Part shown: in pieces, positions 7,896 to 15,856 of the stretch
How positions within the stretch are numbered: position 1 is the first letter of the stretch
Layout: each line of letters begins with the position of its first letter
Notes under the pieces: model-generated
Database searches by the model: none
Seen by the model: the letters and a program-made list of their open reading frames with translations, nothing else
What the model was told of the DNA's origin: nothing
Assembly: GCA_002411085.1 (NCBI GenBank)
Contig: DHQK01000001.1
Location: 497 to 20,274, forward strand
Source: Marinilabilia sp. UBA5340
Lineage (GTDB): Bacteria > Bacteroidota > Bacteroidia > Bacteroidales > Marinilabiliaceae
Length of the DNA: 19,778 nucleotides
Direction of reading: 5' to 3'
Made by a program: the position numbers and the translations under genes

Positions 7896-9104
7896 TTATT
7901 TCTTCATTTTTACGGGTTTGGCCTTGTCCGGGAGGATGAGATTCAAGAGAACTCCTGTAACAGCCGCCAGCCCTATTCCTGCCAGCGAGAAATTACCCAC
8001 TTCAATTACAGCTCCGCCAATTCCAACTGTCAGAATGATAGAAATGATAACCTGATTACGTGTTTTATTGACATTTGTTTTGGAATCAATCAATGTTTTG
8101 ATTCCCACACTTGCAATCATACCAAACAGGAGAAGCATTATTCCTCCTAAAACTGCTGAGGGAATGGACTCCAGAAAGCCACTTACTTTTCCAAGTACAG
8201 AAAACGCAATGGCAGTAATGGCTGATATCCGTAGTACTATAGGATCTGTTACCTTGGTGAGAGAAATTGCTCCTGTTACTTCCGAATAGGTGGTGTTGGG
8301 AATACTTCCCATACTTCCGGCTACGGCTGTTGCAATACCGTCACCAAGCATTGTTCGCTGTAACCCCGGATCTTTCACGTAGTTTTTACCTGCAACGGCA
8401 CCAATGGCATACATGTCACCAATATGCTCAATTAAAGGCGCTATGGCCACGGGAATCATGTAAATGATGGCAGCCCAACTGAAACTGGGGGTTTGAAAGG
8501 CAGGTAGAGAGAGCCAGGGGGCTTCAGTTATTTTCGTGAAATCCACATCTCCGGTAAAAATGGAGGCAACATAACCAGCAATAATCCCCATAAATATGGG
8601 AATCAGTTTGATCATTCCTTTGGTAAAAACAACTACTATAATTGCTGTTAAAAGGGCAATCAGTGCAATCATCCAATTATCGGATGCCATGTCAACACCA
8701 GTGGATGCAAGGGAAAGGCCAATAACTACAATAACGGGGCCAACCACTACAGAAGGAAATACTTTATCGATCAATGCAGGACCTCTCCATTTTACGATTG
8801 CCGACATTACTGCGTAAACAATGCCTACTGCAATTATTCCGGATAGAGTGCCTGCAAATCCAAAATGCTTGGTGGCTTCAACAATAGGGGCCACAAATGC
8901 AAAACTACTGCCAAGGAAAACAGGTACTTTGCCTTTGGTTATCAGGTGAAAAATCAGTGTCCCGATACCTGCTGAGAACAGAGCAATAGAGGGATTGATA
9001 CCCACTAACAGCGGGACAAGAACGGTGGCGCCAAAAGCCACAAAAAGAAACTGAATGCCAAGAATGGTCTTTCTTGGAAAAGAAAGCGGACGACTGCTGT
9101 TCAT
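7896..9104 (-). CDS. NCS2-family uracil/xanthine permease (UraA-like)
   Basis: A 402-residue, highly hydrophobic inner-membrane transporter of the nucleobase-ascorbate (NCS2) family, slightly shorter than E. coli UraA (429 residues). The N-terminus FLFVAFGATVLVPLLVGINP and the stretch GKVPVFLGSSFAFVAPI closely follow UraA. The two substrate/proton glutamates are present as Glu226 in IEHIGD and Glu275 in NTTYSE. KDPGLQRTM and GSIPNTTYSE are family signatures. The UraA-like motifs favour uracil over xanthine, but specificity is not proven. UraA-type carriers import with protons. A 280-base gap separates its stop from the acyl-ligase gene, so co-transcription is unlikely. Its start faces the head-GIN gene across a 164-base divergent control region. 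No PurR or PyrR-type leader was recognised. Confidence 0.92.
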   Translation of the reverse strand: MNSSRPLSFPRKTILGIQFLFVAFGATVLVPLLVGINPSIALFSAGIGTLIFHLITKGKVPVFLGSSFAFVAPIVEATKHFGFAGTLSGIIAVGIVYAVMSAIVKWRGPALIDKVFPSVVVGPVIVVIGLSLASTGVDMASDNWMIALIALLTAIIVVVFTKGMIKLIPIFMGIIAGYVASIFTGDVDFTKITEAPWLSLPAFQTPSFSWAAIIYMIPVAIAPLIEHIGDMYAIGAVAGKNYVKDPGLQRTMLGDGIATAVAGSMGSIPNTTYSEVTGAISLTKVTDPIVLRISAITAIAFSVLGKVSGFLESIPSAVLGGIMLLLFGMIASVGIKTLIDSKTNVNKTRNQVIISIILTVGIGGAVIEVGNFSLAGIGLAAVTGVLLNLILPDKAKPVKMKK

Positions 9105-9268
9105 TGTTAATCTTTTGTTGGTTTAAAATCGGGGACGAAAATATAAACTCTTGACGTAAACCTTTCTATAATTTGTTAAAAACTTTTCATAAAATGTTGT
9201 AACTTATCTTCCTTCCGAGGCGTCAGACTTATGTTTTATTATCATATACAGATTTAAAATTCCACGTT

Positions 9269-9973
9269 ATGAAGAGATTATTATATTGCGTTGCCTTAAC
9301 GGCAATGATTTTTTTTACCACAACATCTTTTGCTAATGCGCAGATGAGAGAAGAACGTCAGGTGAACGGAACTTTTCAAGAAATTAGTGTCTCATCAGGA
9401 GTTGACTTATTTGTAAAGCAAGGCGAACCAACCGAAATTATTGTTGAGGCAGATGAAGATGTTATAGATGACCTGATCACTGAGTTGAAGGGAAACCGGT
9501 TGAATGTTTATTTGGATGCAGGTGTTTTTAACTGGTTTGTGAATAAATCAGCAAAGGTTTATATTACAGTTCCAACAATTACGAGCCTTTCCTCTTCCGG
9601 TGGGGCCGATTTAAAGACCATAGGACAGATTAAAGCAGACCAACTTGAGGTTGGTTGTTCAGGAGGCGCTGATGCAGAGGTAAGTGTCAATGCCAGTACC
9701 GTCGTTTTGCACTGCAGTGGAGGTGCTGATATACATGTGGATGGTGAAACAGATGTTCTGAAAGCTGAATCCAGTGGAGGTGCTGATATTTTTGCCAGAA
9801 AATTAATAGCCAAAAAGGTTGTTGCTTCCGCTTCGGGTGGTGCTGATTTGGAAGTGTATGTTGAGGAGGAAATTGAAGCTTCTGCCAGTGGTGGAGCCGA
9901 TGTGGACTATTATGGTCCGGGAAAAGAAAGAAAAATCAGTGAGTCGGGTGGGGGAGATGTCAGAGGACATTGA
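9269..9973 (+). CDS. Head-GIN domain (DUF2807) secreted protein
   Basis: This 234-residue protein has a signal peptide (residues 1-24, cut after ANA) followed by a DUF2807/head-GIN domain. The opening pattern (FQEISVSSGVDLFVKQG) and repeated turns are typical of the family. Six SGGAD turns at residues 110, 131, 150, 169, 189 and 207, and a variant SGGGD at 226, are spaced 18-21 residues apart. That fits a right-handed beta-helix in which each rung ends in the same Gly-Gly-Ala-Asp turn. The family is widespread in Bacteroidota and often annotated as an autotransporter adhesin head, but its function is unknown. The protein is exported and has no lipobox. It is monocistronic, with a strong terminator 60 bases after its stop. 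Confidence 0.9.
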   Translation: MKRLLYCVALTAMIFFTTTSFANAQMREERQVNGTFQEISVSSGVDLFVKQGEPTEIIVEADEDVIDDLITELKGNRLNVYLDAGVFNWFVNKSAKVYITVPTITSLSSSGGADLKTIGQIKADQLEVGCSGGADAEVSVNASTVVLHCSGGADIHVDGETDVLKAESSGGADIFARKLIAKKVVASASGGADLEVYVEEEIEASASGGADVDYYGPGKERKISESGGGDVRGH

Positions 9974-10032
9974 GTCTGGATATAAATGTGGGGATGTTGA
10001 TCTTTTTAGGATTTATCTCTGAAAAAATGAAA

Positions 10033-10063
10033 AACCGCCGGGATAATCCCTGGCGGTTTTTTT
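10033..10063 (+). terminator. Strong bidirectional intrinsic terminator
   Basis: AACCGCC and GGCGGTT, with GGGA and TCCC inside, form an 11-base-pair stem with one bulged T and a TAA loop (10033-10057). Seven T follow on the plus strand (10057-10063). A-rich sequence to the left gives a U-rich tail on the minus strand as well. It lies between the convergent head-GIN and glutamate dehydrogenase genes and can serve both. Confidence 0.9.
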
Positions 10064-10067
10064 AAGG

Positions 10068-10152
10068 AAGAGCATTTACCGGGTGCGTTCTGAATATAGA
10101 CAAAGGGTGTGTATGGTATAGGTAAAGGAACGCTTTCCGCAGTAAAGCTCTT
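10068..10152 (+). other. Long two-stem inverted repeat with U-tail, unexplained
   Basis: Outer arms AAGAGCATTTAC (10068-10079) and GTAAAGCTCTT (10142-10152) pair over 11 positions with one bulged A. Inner arms GCGTTC (10085-10090) and GAACGC (10128-10133) pair perfectly. The outer 3' arm runs into a T-run (10151-10157) on the plus strand. It starts five bases after the terminator and ends ten bases before the gdhA stop. It could be a small RNA with its own terminator, a back-up terminator, or a 3'-untranslated structure of gdhA. No promoter was recognised. Confidence 0.35.
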
Positions 10153-10161
10153 TTTTTGTTA

Positions 10162-11520
10162 TTAAACTACTCCTTGTGCGAGCATGGCATTGGCTACTTT
10201 GATGAATCCGCTGACATTGGCACCTTTTACGTAGTTGACAAATCCCCCTTCTTCCTGTCCGTGCTTAACACAGGCAGCATGAATATTTTTCATGATGGTT
10301 TTCAGTTTTTCATCCACTTCTTCAGGAGTCCATGAAATTCGCATTGAGTTTTGAGACATTTCAAGCCCTGATACAGACACTCCACCGGCATTGGCAGCTT
10401 TTCCGGGACCGAAAAGAATCTTTTTCTCGTGGAATAAATCAACTGCTTCAGGAGTTGAGGGCATGTTGGCTCCTTCAGATACACAAATACATCCGTTTTC
10501 AATCAGGGTATGAGCATCGTCTCCGTTCAGTTCGTTTTGAGTGGCCGAAGGAATTGCCACATCACACTTCACACTCCATGGTGTTTCACCTTCATGATAT
10601 TCAGCTTCGGGATACTTCTCTACATATTCTTTAATACGTCCGCGAATTGCATTCTTAAGCAGCTTAACATATTCCAGTTTCTCTGTATCAATGCCTTTGG
10701 GATCATAGATGTATCCGTTTGAATCAGACAAGGTGACGGGTTTTCCTCCCAGCTCAAGAACTTTCTCTACTGCATATTGGGCAACGTTTCCTGATCCACT
10801 CACCGCAACCGTTTTTCCTTTGAAGCTTTCACCTTTGGTTGCCATCATTTCCTGTGCAAAATAGACTGCGCCGTATCCTGTTGCTTCAGGTCGAAGCGGA
10901 CTTCCACCCCATTCAGCTCCTTTTCCGGTAAAAGTTCCCTGGAAAGCATTGGCCAAACGTTTATACTGACCAAAAATGAATCCGATTTCACGACCTCCTA
11001 CACCTATATCTCCGGCAGGAACGTCAGTGTTTGGACCAATATGACGTTCTAATTCAGTAACAAAGGACTGGCAAAAACGCATTACTTCATTGTCTGATTT
11101 TCCTTTGGGGTTGAAGTCTGATCCGCCTTTTCCTCCTCCCATCGGCAGTGAGGTCAGACTGTTTTTCAATACTTGTTCAAATGCAAGGAATTTCAGGATG
11201 CTTTGGTTTACAGAGGCGTGGAAGCGCAAGCCCCCCTTGTAAGGTCCGATGGCACTGTTCATTTGAACACGATATCCTTTGTTGATTTGGATTTCGCCCT
11301 GATCATCAACCCAGGGTACACGGAAACTTATAATTCTTTCAGGTTCTGCCATTCTTTCCAGAACCTTGTTCTTCATCAATACAGGGTTTTCAAGGATAAA
11401 AGGGGCAAGGCTTTCCACCACTTCCTGAACTGCCTGGTGGAATTCGGGTTCATTCGGATTTTTGGCTTTGACATTGGCCATAAAATCCTCAACGTACTTT
11501 AGTACTTTTGAATCATTCAT
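10162..11520 (-). CDS. gdhA: NADP-type glutamate dehydrogenase, 452 residues
   Basis: This enzyme catalyses reductive amination of 2-oxoglutarate with ammonia to give glutamate, a main route of ammonia assimilation. From the ATG at 11520 it is 452 residues, close to E. coli GdhA (447). It carries the hexameric family-I signatures GPYKGGLRFH, LPMGGGKGGSDF (Lys131 in the substrate lysine cluster), PAGDIGVGGREIGF with the catalytic-type Asp, and the dinucleotide loop SGSGNVAQYAVEKVLE. The frame stays open to a TTG at 11559, but that codon lies inside a -7 promoter-like element and the extra 13 residues are not family-like, so 11520 is preferred. The NADP call rests on overall likeness to GdhA rather than on a tested cofactor motif. 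It stands alone and converges on the head-GIN gene. Confidence 0.96.
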   Translation of the reverse strand: MNDSKVLKYVEDFMANVKAKNPNEPEFHQAVQEVVESLAPFILENPVLMKNKVLERMAEPERIISFRVPWVDDQGEIQINKGYRVQMNSAIGPYKGGLRFHASVNQSILKFLAFEQVLKNSLTSLPMGGGKGGSDFNPKGKSDNEVMRFCQSFVTELERHIGPNTDVPAGDIGVGGREIGFIFGQYKRLANAFQGTFTGKGAEWGGSPLRPEATGYGAVYFAQEMMATKGESFKGKTVAVSGSGNVAQYAVEKVLELGGKPVTLSDSNGYIYDPKGIDTEKLEYVKLLKNAIRGRIKEYVEKYPEAEYHEGETPWSVKCDVAIPSATQNELNGDDAHTLIENGCICVSEGANMPSTPEAVDLFHEKKILFGPGKAANAGGVSVSGLEMSQNSMRISWTPEEVDEKLKTIMKNIHAACVKHGQEEGGFVNYVKGANVSGFIKVANAMLAQGVV

Positions 11521-11556
11521 AAGAAAAATGTTAGAGGTTTTGACTTTTTGGATGTG

Positions 11557-11564
11557 CAAATGTA
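11557..11564 (-). promoter_or_regulatory. Candidate -7 promoter element for gdhA
   Basis: On the minus strand this reads TACATTTG, an exact fit to the Bacteroidota -7 consensus TAnnTTTG, 36 bases upstream of the gdhA ATG at 11520. No clear -33 TTG was found at the usual distance. It supports the shorter gdhA start. Confidence 0.45.
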
Positions 11565-12010
11565 ATAAAAAATGTGTTTTTGCTTAATAAAAAGAAGTAA
11601 AAATGTGTATTTATTGAAAATCTGTTGAATATTTATTCGTTTTATGGTGATTGCGATCCTGATTGTTTTGGGATTAACAAAATGATGTGGAACTGATTTT
11701 TATTAGGAACTTTTTTCAGGCAGGATGTTTTTGTATTTTTGAGGTTTAACTTCTTTTGTGCAGAATCCGGTGAATTTAAAGCTAATCCCCCTTATTAGGT
11801 GTAGCGATTCAGCGCAGGGGGCAGTTTTTAAGAGACACCGAACCAAATCTATGAGATTGTTTGCCGGGTAGTGAGAGTCTTGTCGGATGGGTTTAGTATT
11901 GGCAGAAAGGATTTCTGGCCCCATGATTAGTAAAATATTGAGCATGGGAAAAAAGGAGTAAAATTAACCGCCTGGCTTTCTGAATCCAATTAATTTTTAA
12001 ATTGTGAGCA
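11565..12010. other. Gene-poor gap with a GC-richer island (about 11740-11940)
   Basis: No recognised gene. 11565-11700 is very AT-rich and includes the upstream region of gdhA. About 11740-11940 is visibly richer in G and C and holds an 80-codon minus-strand frame (11703-11945), plus short open frames on the plus strand, none matching a family I know. CCCCCT (11787-11792) and AGGGGG (11816-11821) can pair around a 23-base loop, followed by CAGTTTTT. Possible readings are a relic of a mobile element, a dispersed intergenic repeat or a structured RNA. 11940-12010 is the leader of the lipoprotein gene. Confidence 0.4.
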
Positions 12011-12676
12011 ATGGAAAAAAGATTTCTGTTGATATTTTTTACCTTGATGATACTGATGTCCGGATGTAACAGATCACATCAAAGTGTTGACCTTAAAACC
12101 GGAGACCTGCTTTTCAGGGGGAAAACCGGTTCCGCTCTGTCAAAAGCTATTGATGATGTGACTCAAATAGAAAAAGGAAAGCATTTTTCGCATGTGGGAA
12201 TTGCTGAAGTGTTGAATGATACTGTATTTGTCATTCATTCTGATGGCGGTAAGGGTGTTTGCCGGGAGCCACTCAAAGATTTTATGATTGATGGAGATGG
12301 AGATACTATGTATGTAGAGGCTTATCGCCTGAAAAGTAGTTTTCGGGATGCCATTCCAAATGCTATGGAACGGGCAACCACTCTTATTGGAGAACCCTAT
12401 AATTATACTTATATCATTGAAGATAGTGGCTATTATTGTAGTGAATTGGTGTGGTATGCTTTTGCCACAGACTCCGTTTTTGCACTTGATCCAATGACAT
12501 TCAAAGACCCTGAGAGCGGAACGTTTCATAAAGGATGGGTAGAGCACTACGGAAAACTGGGTGTGGATATCCCTGAGGGCCTTCCAGGATGCAATCCTAA
12601 TGGGATGGCGGGATCAGACAAGTTGGAGTATGTGGGTGTAGTGGTATCTTACGCTCAACCTCAACCTCAACCTTAG
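12011..12676 (+). CDS. YiiX/NlpC-P60-like cysteine peptidase lipoprotein
   Basis: A 221-residue lipoprotein. Residues 1-18 are a hydrophobic signal ending in the lipobox LMSG-Cys19. The mature part resembles the YiiX/YebB permuted NlpC/P60 (papain-like) family: LKTGDLLFRG near the start, His61 in HFSHVGIAE and Cys143 in YYCSELVWYAF are the likely catalytic pair. Relatives cleave amide bonds in cell-wall peptides or act on lipids, and the substrate here is unknown. It probably sits on a membrane facing the periplasm or the cell surface. The C-terminus ends in Q-P-Q-P-Q-P, encoded by a short TCAACC hexamer tract that looks like repeat slippage. The PhzF gene follows 60 bases later on the same strand, separated by two hairpins. 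Confidence 0.85.
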   Translation: MEKRFLLIFFTLMILMSGCNRSHQSVDLKTGDLLFRGKTGSALSKAIDDVTQIEKGKHFSHVGIAEVLNDTVFVIHSDGGKGVCREPLKDFMIDGDGDTMYVEAYRLKSSFRDAIPNAMERATTLIGEPYNYTYIIEDSGYYCSELVWYAFATDSVFALDPMTFKDPESGTFHKGWVEHYGKLGVDIPEGLPGCNPNGMAGSDKLEYVGVVVSYAQPQPQP

Positions 12677-12686
12677 TCTCAGTCCC

Positions 12687-12704
12687 TTACTGCTACGGCA
12701 GTAA
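12687..12704 (+). promoter_or_regulatory. Hairpin with C(UACG)G tetraloop
   Basis: TTACTGC (12687-12693) and GCAGTAA (12698-12704) form a perfect 7-base-pair stem capped by UACG closed by C-G, an extra-stable UNCG-type tetraloop. It lies 11 bases after the lipoprotein stop. Its last four bases are also the first four of the palindrome at 12701-12728, so the two structures cannot both form fully. It is not followed by a U-run. Confidence 0.55.
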
Positions 12705-12728
12705 ATAAAATTCATGAATTTTATTTAC
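12701..12728. promoter_or_regulatory. Perfect 28-base palindrome upstream of the PhzF gene
   Basis: The half-site GTAAATAAAATTCA (12701-12714) is followed immediately by its exact reverse complement (12715-12728), with no spacer. It ends eight bases before the ATG at 12737. As DNA it is an ideal site for a dimeric regulator. As RNA it would form a 12-base-pair A/U-rich hairpin close to the start codon and end in a U-rich arm. Operator and terminator are both possible. Confidence 0.55.
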
Positions 12729-12736
12729 GAACACTC

Positions 12737-13522
12737 ATGATCTATAACTTATATCAGGTAGATGCCTTCACCGATCAGGTTTTCGGTGGTAACCCGGCTG
12801 CAGTCGTGCCTCTGGATCATTGGCTTACGGACGCGGAACTGCAGAACATTGCTATGGAGAACAATCTGTCAGAGACAGCTTTCTTCATACCTGAAGGTAA
12901 TTCCTATCACATTCGATGGTTTACGCCTGATGTCGAGGTGAACCTTTGCGGGCATGCTACGCTTGCCACGTCTCATGTATTATTCAGACATCTGGGATAT
13001 ACCGGTAGTCAATTGCAGTTCCGATCCCGAAGTGGAGACTTGACGGTGCGAAAAGCGAATGATAGATATATACTTAACTTTCCTTCTGACAAACCTGTGT
13101 TCCAGACAACTGTTGGAGGGGTTTCCGAATACTTTCATCGCGACCCGGTAGCTGTACTCAAGGGCAGTGCTGATTACTTGTTTGTTTTCGAGGATGAGCA
13201 GTTTATCCGGAATGCAATTCCAAACCTTTATGCTATTAAAAAGTTGGACGCAGAAGGAGTTATAATTACTGCTCCGGGTAGGGATGGCATTGACTTTGTC
13301 TCTCGTTTTTTTGCTCCTCAACTGGGGATTCCGGAAGATCCTGTAACCGGTTCGGCACATACGGTATTGGTTCCTTACTGGGCCGGACGACTTCAGAAAA
13401 AGGAATTTTTAGCTCACCAGGTGTCTAAAAGGGGTGGAGAGCTTGTTTGTAAATATTTGGAAGAACGTTGTGAGATAGCCGGGAGTGCCAAAACCTATCT
13501 TGAGGGAACTATTGTTTTGTAA
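12737..13522 (+). CDS. PhzF-family isomerase/epimerase-like protein
   Basis: A 261-residue cytosolic protein of the PhzF family (diaminopimelate-epimerase fold). YQVDAFTDQVFGGNPAAVV at the N-terminus, NLSETAFF with the catalytic-type Glu46, the anion-binding LCGHATLA, and EDPVTGSAHTVLVPYW are all conserved. The true PhzF isomerises a phenazine precursor, but no other phenazine gene is present, and most family members have unknown substrates, so the gene name is withheld. It follows the lipoprotein gene on the same strand. Its last 14 bases overlap the 3' end of the convergent TonB-receptor gene, leaving no space for a terminator between them. Confidence 0.92.
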   Translation: MIYNLYQVDAFTDQVFGGNPAAVVPLDHWLTDAELQNIAMENNLSETAFFIPEGNSYHIRWFTPDVEVNLCGHATLATSHVLFRHLGYTGSQLQFRSRSGDLTVRKANDRYILNFPSDKPVFQTTVGGVSEYFHRDPVAVLKGSADYLFVFEDEQFIRNAIPNLYAIKKLDAEGVIITAPGRDGIDFVSRFFAPQLGIPEDPVTGSAHTVLVPYWAGRLQKKEFLAHQVSKRGGELVCKYLEERCEIAGSAKTYLEGTIVL

Positions 13523-15758
13523 ACCTGAAAATGATTCGAATAAAGCCATTGGCAGGGGCTCCGGGATAATAGTATCGGGGAAGATTATTCCCAAAAGAAG
13601 GCGCATTGACCAGGATCATGCCTGCATAATGACGGTCAAATATATTATTGATCCCCCCCTGGATATCTAAAGCGGTGTTCCCTCCTGTTATTATTCTTTG
13701 TGATAGGGAAACATCAAAGAGGTGGTGGCCGCTGTAGGTTTTAGTGTTTGCATCATCCAGATGCATCTTTCCCGAATAGCGCCAGTTCAATTGAAGGAAT
13801 GTTTTTTTCTTGAATCCAATGTTTGCAATGGATTGCAAATGCTGATCCGGGATTCCCGGAAGTTCATTGCCTGAATAATCTTCTTGGTTGTCGATGAAAT
13901 TATCGAATCGATTTTTCATCCAGGTGTAGTTGAGGTTTAAAGATCCTGACCAAATCCCGGAGGAATTAAACAGGTTTAATTTAAGTTTGGATTCCAGTCC
14001 ATAATGGCTTGTGGTTCCAGCATTGATGCCATAGAAAATCTCTTCGGTTTCCCGCTTGGTTACTAAAAGATTATTCAAACCCACAAAATATCCGGTAATG
14101 TCGAAATATAGATGATTGTTGAAGATATTTCCACGCACTCCAAGATCGTAATTCCATCCTTCTTCCGGTTTTAGATCCGGGTTGATGTTTCCTTCGGGAA
14201 GTAGGGTTTCTTCTACACTTGGTGGTGAAAAACCATGACCCGCAGATGCGTATATTGTCATCTTCGGATTTATGGCTCCGGTGATTCCTATTCGTGGAGA
14301 CAAAACGGGGTCATAGTTGTATTTTCCTGATAAATCCTGTTGATCATTGAAGTTGTCTTCAAGCTCAAATGACAGGAGATTTAAGTTGGCTCCGGCAGAA
14401 AGTTTCCATTTTTCGGAAAGGTTTATATCACCTTTTGCAAAAAAATTGGCAAAGAAGCGCGTTTCAATATTGTCGCTGAACTTTGATCCGGGAACACCAC
14501 TATTGGTTTCCATTAATTGCCAGTCATAACGCTCATTAAAGATTTCTGCTCCACTTGTAATATTTAACGTGCCAAGATTTATGGAGAGTTCATTGCGCAG
14601 TCCATAAGTGAGCATTTTATCATCCAGGATGTTGAATGGTCGGCTTTCAAAAGCATTGATGTGATTCAGAAAGAGGGAGGCTTTGTTGGTGATTATGTTT
14701 GTAATATCTGATTTCAGGGTTATTCCACTCAACCATTTGTCGTATTGCTCATAACCTTCAACGGCAAGCCAGTTTGCTGCTGCCTTATCTGGCGATTTCT
14801 GATAAGTGGGTTCATCGAGAGAACTGGGGATTTGGGCATTCAGATGTGTGAAATTGGACAGAAGAAACAAAGCATGATTTCCGAAATGATGGCGATAGAG
14901 AAGTTGACCATTCCATCTTTCATAGTTGCTGTTTTGGCGAAAACCATCCGTTTGAGTGTGAGCAATATTGGTTTTTACAATAGATTTATTTTTGCGTAAA
15001 CCGGTATTAAGGAGTGCCTTTGTTTGACCAAACGGGCCGTATTGCATTAATGCCTTTGCGGAGAATGGGTATGATTGAGTATGATCAGGATGAAAGATAA
15101 TAACGCCCCCCAATCCACTTCCGTAAAGAGCAGAGGCCGGGCCTCTGACAATTTCTGTACGGGCAATGTTTTGCATTTCCAGGTCTTCAATGGTGGTATT
15201 ACCATCCCCGGAGGTCAAAGGGATGTCATCCAGGTAAGCTCTGATTCTTGTGGTGGCATAAGGTGATCGGCTGCCAATGCCCCGGATCATGACCCGTCCG
15301 GTGTTCAATGCCCCTTTTTGCATGACTATTCCGGGTGATTGTTCCAATACCTCGATGGCAGAAAGGTTGGGGTGAATGGAATCTGCTGTAATAAGAGAAA
15401 AACCGGCCGGCACTTCTTTGTTACGATAATTGAGCAATGGGGCGGAAACGGTTATTTCTTCAATTTTTTGTTCTGACGGAATAAGCAAAAAAAACATTTG
15501 CCGGCCAGGCTCAATCATTTCTTGCATGCTTTTGAAAGCGGGATGGCTTACGGTAACCAGTATAGCTGAATCACCAGGAAAAGAAAAGTGGCCCGTGGGG
15601 GAGGAGACAGTTAATGTAGTTTTATCCTGAATTAGTTTAGCTCCATTTACAGGCTGACCTGTCTGAGCATCAATGACCCGTCCAAAAAACTGCCCGTAAC
15701 TACTGACAGTTGAAGTCAGCAGTACGAGCATAAATAAAGTTCTGTAAATTATTGTCAT
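13509..15758 (-). CDS. TonB-dependent receptor, PqqU (YncD)-like
   Basis: A 749-residue outer-membrane receptor. It has a signal peptide 1-22 (cut after SYG), a carboxypeptidase-regulatory-like domain at about 24-95 and a possible TonB box around IEEITVSAP (99-107). The plug at about 110-220 includes RGIGSRSPY (159-167), LDDIPLTSGDG (175-185) and VRGPASALYGSGLGG (204-218); a 22-strand-type barrel follows to the C-terminal Phe-rich end. From memory, the plug and the tail (GNELPGIP, LDDANTK, NNIFDRHYAG..LVN, RYYYPGAPANGF) follow E. coli YncD/PqqU, which imports PQQ. The neighbouring PQQ-dependent dehydrogenase supports that reading. Iron-complex uptake is the main alternative. It is probably the last gene of a three-gene unit with the dehydrogenase and another receptor. 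Its 3' end overlaps PhzF by 14 bases. Confidence 0.9.
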   Translation of the reverse strand: MTIIYRTLFMLVLLTSTVSSYGQFFGRVIDAQTGQPVNGAKLIQDKTTLTVSSPTGHFSFPGDSAILVTVSHPAFKSMQEMIEPGRQMFFLLIPSEQKIEEITVSAPLLNYRNKEVPAGFSLITADSIHPNLSAIEVLEQSPGIVMQKGALNTGRVMIRGIGSRSPYATTRIRAYLDDIPLTSGDGNTTIEDLEMQNIARTEIVRGPASALYGSGLGGVIIFHPDHTQSYPFSAKALMQYGPFGQTKALLNTGLRKNKSIVKTNIAHTQTDGFRQNSNYERWNGQLLYRHHFGNHALFLLSNFTHLNAQIPSSLDEPTYQKSPDKAAANWLAVEGYEQYDKWLSGITLKSDITNIITNKASLFLNHINAFESRPFNILDDKMLTYGLRNELSINLGTLNITSGAEIFNERYDWQLMETNSGVPGSKFSDNIETRFFANFFAKGDINLSEKWKLSAGANLNLLSFELEDNFNDQQDLSGKYNYDPVLSPRIGITGAINPKMTIYASAGHGFSPPSVEETLLPEGNINPDLKPEEGWNYDLGVRGNIFNNHLYFDITGYFVGLNNLLVTKRETEEIFYGINAGTTSHYGLESKLKLNLFNSSGIWSGSLNLNYTWMKNRFDNFIDNQEDYSGNELPGIPDQHLQSIANIGFKKKTFLQLNWRYSGKMHLDDANTKTYSGHHLFDVSLSQRIITGGNTALDIQGGINNIFDRHYAGMILVNAPSFGNNLPRYYYPGAPANGFIRIIFRFTKQ

Positions 15759-15856
15759 TCAGTGTGGTTGTCCTGTTTTAAGAGATGTCATTATTTATTT
15801 TGTTTTTTGTGGCCGATTTTCTCATGCCCTTGCTCTGGAAATATAGAGTACAACTC

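Noticed and set aside
9151..9175. Plus-strand promoter TTGACG with TATAATTTG before the head-GIN gene
   Set aside because: The spacing (10 bases between boxes) fits neither the sigma-70 type nor the Bacteroidota -33/-7 arrangement, and the -7 match is off by one base in length.
10068..10152. Signal-recognition-particle RNA or other known small RNA
   Set aside because: The conserved GGAAGGAAGCAG-type core of SRP RNA is absent, and no tmRNA or RNase P core was found either.
12737..13522. A phenazine biosynthesis cluster
   Set aside because: Only a PhzF-family gene is present. This family is widespread without phenazine synthesis, and no other phz gene is nearby.
15759..15856. Cobalamin or other riboswitch in front of the TonB receptor
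   Set aside because: The 98-base gap is AT-rich and too short, with no riboswitch core or strong stem. It holds only a trivial 15-codon frame.
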